The position numbers were made by a program, and so were the translations under genes. Source: Strix aluco (lineage: Eukaryota > Chordata > Aves > Strigiformes > Strigidae). From it: 64,000 bases of DNA. The stretch spans positions 8,523,256 to 8,587,255 of the forward strand of contig NC_133954.1 in assembly GCF_031877795.1 (NCBI RefSeq). Reading direction: 5' to 3'. Of the stretch, positions 10,101 through 21,100 are shown piece by piece. The notes under the pieces were generated by a model, which was given only the letters and a program-made list of their open reading frames with translations, did not search any database and had not been told where the DNA came from. The stretch's first letter is position 1; every line of letters starts with the position of its first letter.

Positions 10101-13100
10101 TGGGATTTCTTTGAAGGTGATTTGGGCAGCGCTGGGCTCCCGGAATGGGGCTTTTCTGGGGGCAGCTCCGTGCCCAGGCTCTCCTGGGGGTGGACATTGA
10201 CCTTTGCTCTCCCCATGCTCTCCCATTTCTTGACGGTGGCTTTCAGCAGCTGCAGGCTCCTCGTGCTGTACCCCGTGGAGGAGCCCTCCATGTCTGTGCT
10301 CTCCCAGGGACAGACGGACTCACGGTCTCTGCTTGATTTCTCCTTCTTTCCAGACGTGCTGTCTATAATCTTTTTGCGGAGACTTTGACCTGTAGAAGAG
10401 CTTTTGCTCACTATGGACGAAGCATCTTTATCCTGTCTTGATTTCTCTTTAGTGGATGGTGAAGCAGCCGCCTCCCAGGGGCAGATTTCTGCTTTATCAG
10501 TGGATTCCAGCTCCTGAGCCTCCCAAGGACAGACCTCTGCCTTCAGGCTCTCTGTGCTCTGGGATTTACTCGAAGGTGATTTGGGCAGCGCTGGGCTCCC
10601 AGAACGGGGTTTTTCTGGAGGCTGCTCCATGCCCAGGCTCTCCTGGGAACAGATGGACTCACGGTCTCTGCTTGATTTCTCCTTCTTTCCAGACATGCTG
10701 TCTACAGTCTTCTTGCGGAGACCTTGACCTGTAGAAGAGCTTTTGCTCACTATGGACGAAGCATCTTTGTCCTGTCTTGATTTCTCTTTAGTGGATGGTG
10801 AAGCAGCCGCCTCCCAGGGGCAGATTTCTGCTTTATCGGTGGTTTCAAGCTCCCAAGGACAGACCTCTGCCTTCTGGCTCTCTGCGCTCTGGGATTTCTT
10901 TGAAGGTGATTTGGGCAGCGCTGGGCTCCCAGAACGGGGCTTTTCTGGGGGCAGCTCCGTGTCCAGGCTCTCCTGGGGACAAACGGCCTCTCGCTCGCTG
11001 CTGCCCATCTCCGGGGATCTCACCGGGCTGGCTAACGCTGCCTGGCGTGTGATGCGCTTGTCTCCCTTTGAACCCCCCCCAGGACCCTGCTTGGCCTTTT
11101 GCTGATCAGAGGGAGTTGGAGCTGCCTCCCAGGGGCAGATTTCTGCTTTGTTAGTGGATTCCAGCTCCTGAGCCTCCCAAGGACAGACCTCTGCCTTCAG
11201 GCTCTCTGTGCTCTGGGATTTACTCAAAGGTGATTTGGGCAGCGCTGGGCTCCCGGAATGGGGCTTTTCTGGGGGCAGCTCCGTGCCCAGGCTCTCCTGG
11301 GGGTGGACATTGACCTTTGCTCTCCCCATGCTCTCCCATTTCTTGACGGTGGCTTTCAGCAGCTGCAGGCTCCTCGTGCTGTACCCCGTGGAGGAGCCCT
11401 CCACGTCTGTGCTCTCCCAGGGACAGACGGACTCACGGTCTCTGCTTGATTTCTCCTTCTTTCCAGACGTGCTGTCTATAATCTTCTTGCGGAGACCTTG
11501 ACCTGTAGAGGGGCTTTTGCTCACTATGGACGAAGCATCTTTATCCTGTCTTGATTTCTCTTTAGTGGATGGTGAAGCAGCCGCCTCCCAGGGGCAGATT
11601 TCTGCTTTATCAGTGGTTTCAATCTCCCAAGGACAGACCTCTGCCTTCTGGCTCTCTGCGCTCTGGGATTTCTTTGAAGGTGATTTGGGCAGCGCTGGGC
11701 TCCCGGAACGGGGCTTTTCTGGGGGCAGCTCTGTGCCCAGGCTCTCCTGGGGACAGACCTTTATGCTCTCCACATTCTCAGGTTTCTTGGCCTCAGCTTT
11801 TGACCTCTCAAGGCTTTTCTCAGTGAGCTTTTCAAAGATCCTGATGTCTGTGTGCTCTGACTGAGAGCCACCCATCTCTGCCAGGTTTGCTTTGATATCT
11901 TCAGGTCCTCTGGATCCTGGTTTATTTTCCCCTTCGGAAGTCCCACATGTGTCCTGACTTGGTCTCTCCTTCCCTGAAGGAGTTGCAGGCTCTTCCCAGG
12001 GGCAGATTTGTGTTTTAGCAAGTGGCGCGTGCCCCACTTCCCATGGACAAATGTTGGCCTTTTTGCTATCGGTGGTTCCTGCTTGCTTGGATGATGCTGT
12101 GGGCAGAGCTCGGAGTTTTGCTGCGAGTCCCGTGCTGGGCTGCTTCGCACCTTCTCTAGGGCGGGGGGATCCCCTCTGGCTGCTCCCCTTGTCTGCAGCT
12201 GGTGCCATCTCCCCTGTGCCCCTCGAGGCCACTCTCTGCAGGGAAATCCCTTTCTTCACTTGGGAAATTTTACCATCATCTAATTTTCCTGCATCAGGTA
12301 AAGTTCCCCTTTCCCAAGGGCAGACTTGTGCATCGCTGTCAGCTCCCGCCGCTTCCCAGGGACAAACCAAAGCCCGTGAGCTCCTCCAGGTCACTTCTGA
12401 CAGCTCAAAGCTTTTGGGAGCAGGTTTTGGAGGGGATTCCTTGCTGCTGGCGCTGCCCCAGGGCTGGCTGGGTGCTTGCAGGCTGCTCCTGCTCTCCTGC
12501 GCTGTCAGCAAACCCACTGAATTTGGTCTGATGTTCTTGTCCTGCTTGGGCAGCTGCCTCCGCTCTCCCTCCGGCTTCTCTTGCTGCTGCTGAGCCCTCT
12601 CCCTGTCCCAGGGGCAGATTTCTGCGCTGAGGGTCCTTCCCCCTTCCCCAGTGTCCCACAGACAAACCTCAGCCCTGCTGCCCTCCACGCGTTCTGCTTT
12701 TTCCCCAGCCCCTTGCAGCAGCTCTGGGGTTTTGGCTCGTGGTTTCTCCGCACCCAGCTCTTCCCTGGGGCGACCAGGATCCTCCTCACTGCCGCCCTTC
12801 CCTGGGGCTCTGCCCGGCCCCCAGTGCTCGCCCCCACTTTCATCCCGGGGGCAGATTTCTATTTTAATGCTGGAATCTGCCTGGGTTTCCCCAGAACAGA
12901 GCTCTGCCTGTCTGCCCACCGCCGTGCCGGCTTTCCCTGCTGCAACCGGGGCCGTCTCCGCACTCCGGCTTCTTGGGGAGACCCTCTCGGTGTCCCGGTT
13001 CTCCCCAGGACTGAGGGACTCGGGCTGGCTGCCCCCCTTCTCCAGTGCCGTGGTCGGGCTCTCCTCACTTGGTAGGACCCCGGTGTCCTCCCGGGAAGAA

Positions 13101-15175
13101 ACAGCCCCTTGGCGCAACAAGGCTCCTCTTCCTGCTGGGACACCTGGGGCCCCCCGGGGACGAACCGCAGCCCCCGGTTTCTCGGTGGCCGCTCTCTGCG
13201 CGCCGGTGGAGGACGGGTCGGGGCTGCCTGCGATGGGTTCGGCATGTGGCTGCTGCACCTCGGCACCGTCCTGGGGGTGGATGGACCTGCTGGCCCCATC
13301 GAGCCCTTCGGCTGGCCTGGCCACCCCTTCCTTCGGTGTGATCGGCCTCACGCTGGCTGCGGGAGCATCCTTCCCTGGCTCCGTCACGGCAGGCTCGGCC
13401 CCTTCCCAGGGCTGGACCGGTGCCTTCCCGCTGCTGCTGGCCACCGCTGGCGTTTCCTGGGGCTCTTCAGCTCCTTCTTGGTGGCTGATGCTGGGTGGGA
13501 TCTCACACACCCCCGAGGGTGACCCCAGGCCCCCGCCAGCAGCTGCGTCCCCCCGGGAAGCGCTGGGCTCTTCTGCCCGTTTCTCACCATCGCTTGTCCC
13601 CGGGGCCGGGCTGTCCCTCTGTCCTGCCCCGCCGCCCCCCCAGCCAGCGTTGTGCTGGCCGGGGACCGCATCCCCCTGCTCCCGGCGGGCAGGGGACTCG
13701 CTGCCGGGCCTCTGCCGGCTCCACTCAGGCCTTTTGGCGGTGGGGTCTTGGCCAACCCCCCCGAGGGACACGGCTGCTGTCTCTGCCAGGCTGGGCCTCT
13801 CCCTCCTTCTGCCCCCCTCCCGCTCGCACCCCCTCTTCCTGAGGCTCCCCTCGCCTTCACTCTTCACCTTCAGGATGCTTTTCCCCCTGAAGGCTTTGAC
13901 GGTGAGTCCCAGGTTCCGCAGGGAGGTCCTCTGGGAGGGCAGCTTGAGGCTGGGGGGGGCGGCTTCTGCCTCACGGGGGGTCCCCAAATCTGCTGCTTCA
14001 GTGGCTTTTTGCTTCCGGCTCAGAATCTCCTCCTGGACCAGCTCCCAGGGGCAGACCTGTGCCGGGATGGAGGCTGCGGCCAGCAGCCTGCCCTTCCTCG
14101 CCAGGGGGGACGTACGCCCCAGATCTTCCTCCGCAGACCCCTCCGCTGTCCTCTCTGGTTCTCCCACCCGTGCTGGGGGGTCTGGGGGTGGTTCTGGGGG
14201 GTCTGCGGGTGGCGCTGGGGGGTCTGCAGGTGGCTCCACCGGCTCCAGGCTGTGCCTGGCCGGCGCGGCACTATGCCCCAGGCTCTGGTAGCGCACAGGG
14301 GGTGGTGGGGGGGTCCTCCTCACCGCCAGCCGCACCCGCCCCCGGAGGTGGGAGCTGTCGATGCTGATGCTCTTGATGGGCGCGTAGGTGACGTGTTTCT
14401 GTACTTTGCCATCACCTAGGGGGGACGTGTCCTCCTGGAAGCCCCTCTCTGCGGGGCGGGAGCCAGCTGGTGCGAGGGCATCAGCTGCCCCCAGGCTTTG
14501 GGGCTTCCTGGCTTCCTTGGGGGGTCTGTGGCTCGTGCGGTGCCGCGATGGGTGCCGGTTGGGGTGCCCCGATGGGTGCCGGTTGGGGTGCCACTGGTCC
14601 CGTGCGGCTCGTCTGGCGGCGAGCAGGGCCTCTTCCCGCGCACCGGTGATGACGCTGAGCGATTTCTGCAAGGGGGCTGCGCAGGGCCGGAGGAGCTGCC
14701 CGTGCCCTGCCAAATTGTGGGCACTGGCCGACTTGCACACGAGCGGGGCGGTATCGAGGGACTCGCTGTCGGATTGCTCCAAGGCCGTCACCCCCATCGT
14801 CTTCCTCTCCAGCCCAGGTTTCCTGGTGGGGACAGGGGTGGGCGAGCTTCCCCGTGGCTCCTGCGCGGGACCCTCGGTGCTGCGGAACCTGCGCGAGGAT
14901 GCGATGCGGCGCCGGGAACCCTCGTCCCGCGTCCGCGGGCTGGCGCCGGTGGCTTCTGGGAACTGCTTGGCCGAGGAGCCGCGATGCACCGGGGTGGTGC
15001 CCCCCCGCCCCCCGCCACCGCTCCGGCGTGTCCCGGGCAGCTCGACGATGCGGCGTATGATGGAGCGGCCCAGGCTGCGGCGGGAGCTGTGCTTCTTGGG
15101 GAGGTGGGGGTTGTTGGCTGTCATCCTCCGCGTCTTGTGCACCTCCAGCTGCGCGTAAAGCTTCTTCAGCTCCTC
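7196..15175 (-). CDS. GPR179: GPR179 last coding exon: giant CPWE-repeat tail
   Basis: A 7980-nt exon open from the acceptor (CGCGCAG) to TAG at 7198-7196. It opens with [12 protein letters not shown] and NNPHLPKK, the RGS-binding coiled stretch of the family, then the conserved SASAHNL and LQKSLSV blocks and Pro- and Ser-rich linker. It then carries about 31 CPWE motifs plus variants (CPWD, CLWE, CSWE, CPQE) and ends ICPWVHD. Sequence outside the central array (7963-11757) is divergent between motifs; inside it the copies are nearly identical. Confidence 0.95.
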   Translation of the reverse strand, partial: EELKKLYAQLEVHKTRRMTANNPHLPKKHSSRRSLGRSIIRRIVELPGTRRSGGGGRGGTTPVHRGSSAKQFPEATGASPRTRDEGSRRRIASSRRFRSTEGPAQEPRGSSPTPVPTRKPGLERKTMGVTALEQSDSESLDTAPLVCKSASAHNLAGHGQLLRPCAAPLQKSLSVITGAREEALLAARRAARDQWHPNRHPSGHPNRHPSRHRTSHRPPKEARKPQSLGAADALAPAGSRPAERGFQEDTSPLGDGKVQKHVTYAPIKSISIDSSHLRGRVRLAVRRTPPPPPVRYQSLGHSAAPARHSLEPVEPPADPPAPPADPPEPPPDPPARVGEPERTAEGSAEEDLGRTSPLARKGRLLAAASIPAQVCPWELVQEEILSRKQKATEAADLGTPREAEAAPPSLKLPSQRTSLRNLGLTVKAFRGKSILKVKSEGEGSLRKRGCEREGGRRRERPSLAETAAVSLGGVGQDPTAKRPEWSRQRPGSESPARREQGDAVPGQHNAGWGGGGAGQRDSPAPGTSDGEKRAEEPSASRGDAAAGGGLGSPSGVCEIPPSISHQEGAEEPQETPAVASSSGKAPVQPWEGAEPAVTEPGKDAPAASVRPITPKEGVARPAEGLDGASRSIHPQDGAEVQQPHAEPIAGSPDPSSTGAQRAATEKPGAAVRPRGAPGVPAGRGALLRQGAVSSREDTGVLPSEESPTTALEKGGSQPESLSPGENRDTERVSPRSRSAETAPVAAGKAGTAVGRQAELCSGETQADSSIKIEICPRDESGGEHWGPGRAPGKGGSEEDPGRPREELGAEKPRAKTPELLQGAGEKAERVEGSRAEVCLWDTGEGGRTLSAEICPWDRERAQQQQEKPEGERRQLPKQDKNIRPNSVGLLTAQESRSSLQAPSQPWGSASSKESPPKPAPKSFELSEVTWRSSRALVCPWEAAGADSDAQVCPWERGTLPDAGKLDDGKISQVKKGISLQRVASRGTGEMAPAADKGSSQRGSPRPREGAKQPSTGLAAKLRALPTASSKQAGTTDSKKANICPWEVGHAPLAKTQICPWEEPATPSGKERPSQDTCGTSEGENKPGSRGPEDIKANLAEMGGSQSEHTDIRIFEKLTEKSLERSKAEAKKPENVESIKVCPQESLGTELPPEKPRSGSPALPKSPSKKSQSAESQKAEVCPWEIETTDKAEICPWEAAASPSTKEKSRQDKDASSIVSKSPSTGQGLRKKIIDSTSGKKEKSSRDRESVCPWESTDVEGSSTGYSTRSLQLLKATVKKWESMGRAKVNVHPQESLGTELPPEKPHSGSPALPKSPLSKSQSTESLKAEVCPWEAQELESTNKAEICPWEAAPTPSDQQKAKQGPGGGSKGDKRITRQAALASPVRSPEMGSSEREAVCPQESLDTELPPEKPRSGSPALPKSPSKKSQSAESQKAEVCPWELETTDKAEICPWEAAASPSTKEKSRQDKDASSIVSKSSSTGQGLRKKTVDSMSGKKEKSSRDRESICSQESLGMEQPPEKPRSGSPALPKSPSSKSQSTESLKAEVCPWEAQELESTDKAEICPWEAAASPSTKEKSRQDKDASSIVSKSSSTGQSLRKKIIDSTSGKKEKSSRDRESVCPWESTDMEGSSTGYSTRSLQLLKATVKKWESMGRAKVNVHPQESLGTELPPEKPHSGSPALPKSPSKKSQTTESLKAEVCPWEPETTDKAEICPWEAAPTPSDQQKAKQGPGGGSKGDKHITRQAALASPVRSPEKGSSEREAICPQESLDTELPPEKPRSGSPALPKSPSKKSQSTESLKAEVCPWEAQKLESTNKAEICPWEAAASPSTKEKSRQDKDASSIVSKSSSTGQSLRKKIIDSTSGKKEKSSRDRESVCPWESTDVEGSSTGYSTRSLQLLKATVKKWESMGRAKVNVHPQESLGTELPPEKPHSGSPALPKSPLSKSQSTESLKAEVCPWEAQELESTNKAEICPWEAAATPSDQQKAKQGPGGDSKGDKCITRQAALASPVRSPEMGSSEREAVCPQESLDTELPPEKPRSGSPALPKSPSKKSQSAESLKAEVCPWEAQKLESTNKAEICPWEAAASRSTKEKSRQDKDASSIVSKSSSTGQSLRKKIIDSMSGKKEKSSRDRESVCSQESLGMEQPPEKPRSGSPALPKSPSSKSQSAESLKAEVCPWELETTDKAEICPWEVAASPSTKEKSRQDKDASSIVSKSPSTGQGLRKKIVGSLSGKKEKSSRDHESVCPRDSLVMELPPEKPRSGSPALPKSPSRKSQSAENLKAGVCPWELETTDKAEICPWEAAASPSMKEKSRQDKDALSIVSKSPSTGQGLRKKIVGSLSGKEKASRDRESICPRDSLGMELPPEKPHAGSPALPKSPSSKSQSAENLKAEVCPWEAQDVESSDKAEICLWEVAAPLLEKGAAAGKASLPPKEVGASNAPEQGSSGHKAICSWESPGMEELSLKAATGEEPSKKSDICPWEVAEPTILAKESGKPGVHPLGADGASPTAPGKSKVAAGASPVSATALLKESKGGSDCKAEHKPLCRILPGTEPSWGPRAEPQGGSTAPAAGSGPSPSATVAEVCPWEAEKAPPASDKTSTDPRKTSEVCPQEVQSVDLTPTLRGQGRAGASPHDGGRGGTETKPDICPWVHD

Positions 15176-18100
15176 CTGCGCGCCGCGGGCGGGGGGACGC
15201 GGCAGAGAGAGGGGAGAGAGGAGAGCATGGACGATGGGACCCCACAGGGGCTGCGGCTGGGACGACCCTGCAAAGCCCCGGCTTGGCCCCTAGGGCCAGG
15301 CTGTCCCCGTGTCCGCAAGCCCCCGTGCTGCCTGTCCCTCCGACCCAGGGGGCGCAGCAGGTTCCCCCACCCCACAGGAGGTTCACCCTGCACCCCCTTC
15401 TCCTCCCCCCTTTTCGCTTTGCATCAGGAGAAAGATTGCAAAAGGCACCTCTTACTCTGCGCGGGGCTGCATAGCTAGCGTCAAAAGAAGGTCCTGAGTG
15501 TGCCACCCACCCGAATGTCATCGGGGTCGAGACTGTGCTCGCTCCAGGCGGACGCGATGCTGCTGTTGAGGCAGGAGCCCGAGCGCCGCATGTCCAGCTC
15601 GTCCTCATAGACCTCGGCCGCGATCTCCTCCCGCAGCGGCGAGCCGGCGTGCAGGAACTGGGGGTGGCGAGGGGCGAGCGAGCTCGAGGGGTCCCTGAAA
15701 CACCGGGAAACCCCAACCCTCGTCTCCCCGAGTCCCGGGGCTGAGCGTTACCTTTGGGATGAAGAGCAGCGCCAGGGTCATGGTGATGGTGCCGTGGGTG
15801 TGAGCGAAGAAGAGCAGCAGGGTCCAGTCAGGGTGCAGCGAGGGGACCATGACGAACCTAGAAAGGGCGAGAAGGGCAGCGCCGGGTCCCGCCGAGGTGC
15901 CTGCAGCCCCCTCCCCATCTCTGGACCCTGCGGCCTCCACCCTGCCCGGGGACCCACGCAGGGAACCTGCTGGCTTCAGGGATTCGCCACCGGTTCCTCT
16001 GCAGCACCAGGGATGGGAATTTCGGTTCCCAGCCCCATCGCAGCCCCTACCTGACCACGTGGAAGGCGGCAGAGATCATGAGCTCGTTGTGGAGCGCGAT
16101 GCCCATGTAGCGGGGCTCATGGAAGGCGGAGGGCACGGCGCGTGTGGCGTAGCACAGGAAGCTGCCCCACAGCAGGAACAACATTTCAGCTGTGGGAGAG
16201 AGCGGGGGAGCGGTGCTGAGCATCCAGCCCCATCGCCTGGCTGCCCTCAGTCTCTTTTCCTGGGTGACACAGATGGGTGCTGAGCTGCAGGGTGGGTGCT
16301 GCTGCCCGCTGGGACCTCCCTGCCTCAGGACGCATCCACAGCATCCAGCTGACATGCCGTGGTTGGAGCCGGTGCAGAGCATCATCCTCTGTCACAGCCG
16401 GCCCAAAGGCCACCAGGATTCACCCCCTGCGCCAGGCGATTGATCCCACGCCAGGGCAAGTCCTGGGGATGCTCAGAGGAGAGGGTGGGAGGCAGCTCGG
16501 GTGCCCCAGCCCTGCTTGCAGGCTCCAAGCAGGTTAAATGCAAAAGGAAATTAAAACCCTGCATTGAAGCACTGTGTTCAGTTTTGGGCCCCTCACTCCA
16601 AAAAGGCCATTGAATGACTCGAGCGTGTCCAGAGAAGGGCAACGGAGCTGGTGCAGGGTCTGGAGCACAGGTCTGATGGGGAGCGGCTGAGGGAACTGGG
16701 GGGGTTTAGTCCGGAGAAGAGGAGGCTGAGGGGAGACCTCCTGGCCCTCTGCAACTCCCTGAAAGGAGGGTGCAGAGAGGGGGGATGAGTCTCTTGAGCC
16801 AAGGACCCAGCGGCAGGCCAAGAGGGAATGGCCTCAAGCTGCGCCAGGGCAGGGTCAGACTGGCTCTTAGGAAGGATTTCTTTGCAGAAGGGGTTGTTGG
16901 GCGTTGGAATGGGCTGCCCAGGGCAGGGGGGGAGTCCCCATCCCTGGAGGGGTTGAAGAGTCGGGTTGACCCAGCGCTGAGGGATCTGGTGGAGTTGGGA
17001 ACGGTCAGGGTGAGGTTCATGCTTGGGCTGGAGGAGCTTCAGGGTCTTTTCCAACTGATTCTGGGATTCTGTGATTCTGTGACAGGATGGGGTCCTGGCG
17101 CTGTGGGGACCCCCAGGACACTGCGGGGGGTGGTCTCACCGATCACCATCATGTAGTCCCAGCGGTCATGGCCGCAGATGTAGAAATGGAGCCCGCGGGC
17201 GGTCTGGGTGCGGATCACCAGCGGGATGTTCTTGTCGATGTTTTCCAGCATCCCGATGGTCCAGGCCGCCAGGAACCACAGCACCAGGAGCAGGATCAAC
17301 CCCAGCATCTTCAGCACCCGCCCGCTCGACACATAGGGCACCCGCTGGGCCGTGCGGGACAGGAACACCTTCAGCACCCTGCGAGGGGCAGAGGGGTGAG
17401 CCCCCAGCCCGTCCCTGCTGCGGGGGTCCCAAGCATCCAGCTCCTCCCTTCCCACATCCCAACTACCTGTACAGCTTGAGGGTGATGGTGCCGTAGACGA
17501 TGGCGAAGCCGAGCATCCGCACCCAGCGCAGGACGATGCAGCGGAAGATGCTCGGCTTGAAGTACAGGATGAACACCTGGGGCGGTGGGAGAGAGGGGTC
17601 GGTGCGTGGCACAGGGCCAGATCCCGCCTGTCCGGGGGGGTGGTAAATTCCAGAGACTCGGAAACCACCTGCTCTGGGGCCAGCCCTGCTGCTGCCCTTC
17701 CCCCTTGGCTCTACAGCATCCGCTGCAGCTCTTGCGGGAGGGAGAGGGGATTTGGGCAGGGATTAATTCCCGCGGCCAGCGGGAGAAAAAGGATTCAGTT
17801 TCCTGAGAAGGTTTATACCGCAGCCACCGGGGGCTGTGCCAACAAAATTAACAATTAGGCAGAGTCGTGCCCGTGCCCTGCCTGGGGCCAGCTCGATGCC
17901 TTCGTCCAGGGGGCAGCCGGCCAGGCTGCAAATGTTCTTAAACCCTCACCCAGAGGTTTTTGGCGCTGGGGCCAGCTGGATACTCACGGGGAAGTAGAGG
18001 AGGAGGGACCCGAAGAGGATCGTCTCCAGGAGAACAACTCCCGACGCCCGGATCCTCTGCAGGGACAGAGGCGTGAGGGTGCAGCCGGGAGCCTCAGCCA

Positions 18101-21100
18101 GTGCCCAGAGGGGATGGAGCCAGGTCAGGGAGATCCCCCCCGCCCCCCCGGGCTGTCACATCCCCACCCCCGAGAGCCCCCCTGAGACCGCGGGGTTTGG
18201 GGGTGGGAGGGGAGCAGGGCAGGGGCTGAGGGGCAGAGGGGGAGGACCCGGGGCTGCCTTGCCTTGCTCTGTCGGAAGTGGTAGGAGACGAGCATGCTGA
18301 GGAAGACGGCCAGCATGCAGCAGGCCTGGCAGGAGAGGACGGCCGCCCGCAGCGCCCGGTCCTCCTGGATCAGGCAGGGCGCGTCGTCCTCGCAGGTGGC
18401 ACAGCCCCGGCGGCAGGGCCGGCACGCCAGCCGGGCCCCCCCCGCGCCTGGGGACAGAGCGATGGCGCGGTGAAACCCCCGTGTCCCGGCCGTGGTGGCT
18501 CTTTCCTTGCCGCGGCATGTGTTTGGGCTTCCCAAAGCCGCCCCCCTCCCAGCCCCAGATCCCACTGCTGGAGCCACAGCTGGGTGAAATGGGGACCCCG
18601 GGGCCAGGCACGGCACCCACCTGCCCAGGCACCGCTGGCCGCTCCACTGGCCCTGTAAAAACCCGGCTTGCACCGGCACAGGTACCTCCCGAGGATGAAG
18701 TCGTGGCTTTCCTGGGGAACACACTGAAGGAGACAGGCTGAGACACACGGAAGGGCGAGGGCTCATCCTACACCCCATCTGCTCCCCCCTCCCTGCACCA
18801 AGGGCTCCGGCAGCCCCCGGGCTCGCGGGTACCTGACCCCACACCATCCTCCCCCTGTGCCCAGGAGGAATCGGTGGTTAAACATTTAAGAATTAAAAGC
18901 CAAAGCCTGGGCCCCCAAATCCCTCCCTAAAACCTAAATGGACACCTAATGCAGCAGAGCGCACTAATCCTGCCCGGCTGTGACGGCAGCGGCGGGCTGG
19001 GCACTGCTGCCCTAATCCCCCCGCGGCCGGATCCTGCCCTGAACTGGCAGCTTTTCTGGGTATTGTTTTTTTCTGGAGAGATGCCGGGTGGCAGAGCCCG
19101 TCCCTCCGGAGGGCAGGAAAGAGAAGCTGGTGACGCTTTTCCCGCTTGGGGACAGCTTTTTGCCTTCGGGGTGGGACCCTGAGCCGCACAGGGCTGGGGG
19201 GCTGCGGGGTTTGCCCTGGTTGGGGGACGGTGCAGGTTGGGCCGAGCCCTGAAACGCGCTCGGACATCACCGGCTCCTTGGGTGGGCACCGCCGGGGGGG
19301 GTCGGGGGCTGCTGGTTGGGGTGATTCGCCCCCCCCCGCCCCAGCTGCCAGCCCTCAGCCCCCGGCCGTGGCTGCGGTTCCCCAGGCAGGGAGCAGCGGG
19401 GTCACACGCTGCGGTAGAGAAGGAAGATTTGCACAATAAACCCCTCGGCTGCATCGCCGAGAGCAGCTGAACGAAGCAGATGGATCGGCCGGGAGAGGAT
19501 AAAGCTCAGCCCGGAGGGGAGGGACACGCGACACGGACAGCCCAGCTGGGGGGACGGGGGACGGTTGGGTGCTGGGGACCCCCAGCCCTGTGGGACGGGG
19601 AGGTAGGGGTGCAGGGTGCTGGTGGCCGGTACCTGGGTGCTGTTGAGGTCGCAGTGGTGTGTGTCCGCAAACCAGCCCGGCCCGCTGGCGCACTGGTCGA
19701 TGGCCACGTCCCGCAGCTCGACGTCCAGGCGCACGACGCCCCTGTGCAGAGGGACGGGGTCAGCCCCCAGAGGGGCTGTGGGGGGGACTCTCTGTGCCCC
19801 CCACCCAGTGTGGCCATGCCCCCCCTCTGGATGCAGCCACGGGGCGGGGGGTGGCTGGTGCTGGTTCATGGACAAGGGGGACAATGCGAGGTGTGGGCAG
19901 CATCCCCTGGACCCCCGCTCAGGGATGTGCCCCCCCCCCCCCCTCCTGAGCTGTGTCTGGGGGAGGTTGGAGCTGGGGCAGGGGCAGGGGCAGCAGCTCC
20001 TGGGGGTGAATTTGGCCTCTCAAGCAGCTTTAATGCAACCGATGGGGAAACAGGAGCTGCTGGGGTGGCCCCTGCGTGCTGCCCCTCACCCAACGGGCCC
20101 AACCCTCTTCCCTGGGTGCACCCCGGCTCCCCCCTTGGAAATGGGGCCATGTCCCCTCGCTGGGACCAACCCCAGCTGCCCCCTTCCCTCCCCAGTGCCA
20201 CCCACCGTGGCTCCTTGTGCTGGGGTGCAGCAGGGACCCACTAGCCCACGGACACCCTGCAGCTCCCAGGGTCGTGGGGGGGGGTCCAGCCCAGCTCACC
20301 CACCCCCCAGCTTGGCTGTGGCCGGGGGGCCTCTGGGGGTGGCAGCCCGAGGTGGGCAGCACAAGGACGACCGAGGGGGCGGGGGGGGGACGACAGGGGT
20401 CAGCTCCGTGCCTGTGGACGTGCAGATACCCACGAGCACACACGCGTTGGGGACACGGGTAGGGTGCTGGCACACACCACACTGCCTGCACCCCAGGGTG
20501 ATGCCTCCAGCTGCACCCCCCAACATGCACACGGGGCACCCCCCCCCCCCAGCCCCCTTACACCCCCCAGCCCCTCTGGGTGCCACTTACTTGAACTCAG
20601 GGCTGAGGTCTGGCTTGAGCCCGTAGAAAGCGGAGGAGAGCGTGACTGCCCAGGCGGGAAGGAACTTGCCATCCCGGCACTCAAGGAATGGGGGGGACCA
20701 CCGCACGTGGTCCGGGTCCCCCACGTAGCTGTCACCCCGCTGCCACTTGGGGGTCTCCATGCTGCGCAGGTCGTTGCTGAGCAGGCGCTTGCGGAGGAGG
20801 GGGGTCCGCTGCGACTTGAGGGCGTTGAACCACTCGTTGTCCCAGCTGAGGTTGCCGAGGCTGGGGGCAGCGGCGGAGATGTCCTGCAGCAGGATCTCGC
20901 CGTCCCCCTTGGTGGCCTGGAGCATCAGCCGGGGCTTGGCGGCCAGCGGGTGGGCGTCGAGGGCGAGCACCGCCCGGCGCACCCATGGGTGCCCCTCCAC
21001 CAGGCTGCGGACCAGCGCCTGGTACCACTCCACGTCCTCGGCCACGCTGGCCTCGCGGATGTCGTTGGTCTGGAAGAGCATGTTGAGGAAGTTGGCGGCG

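Noticed and set aside
7963-11757. CRISPR-like direct repeats
   Set aside because: Units are 315-459 bases, coding and in frame in a vertebrate gene; there is no short repeat-spacer pattern.
8187-11864. Series of 80-120 codon plus-strand frames that look like a gene family
   Set aside because: They repeat because the GPR179 array on the other strand repeats; each copy is an antisense shadow.
12651-14291. 546-codon plus-strand frame opposite the GPR179 tail
   Set aside because: It has no domain or family signature and lies wholly antisense to the strongly supported GPR179 last exon; GC-rich coding DNA with few TTA/CTA/TCA triplets leaves the opposite strand open.
16770-17156. 128-codon frame at a GPR179 intron, also at 23-316 and 40677-40970
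   Set aside because: It is the decayed 3' end of CR1 LINE copies, not a host gene.
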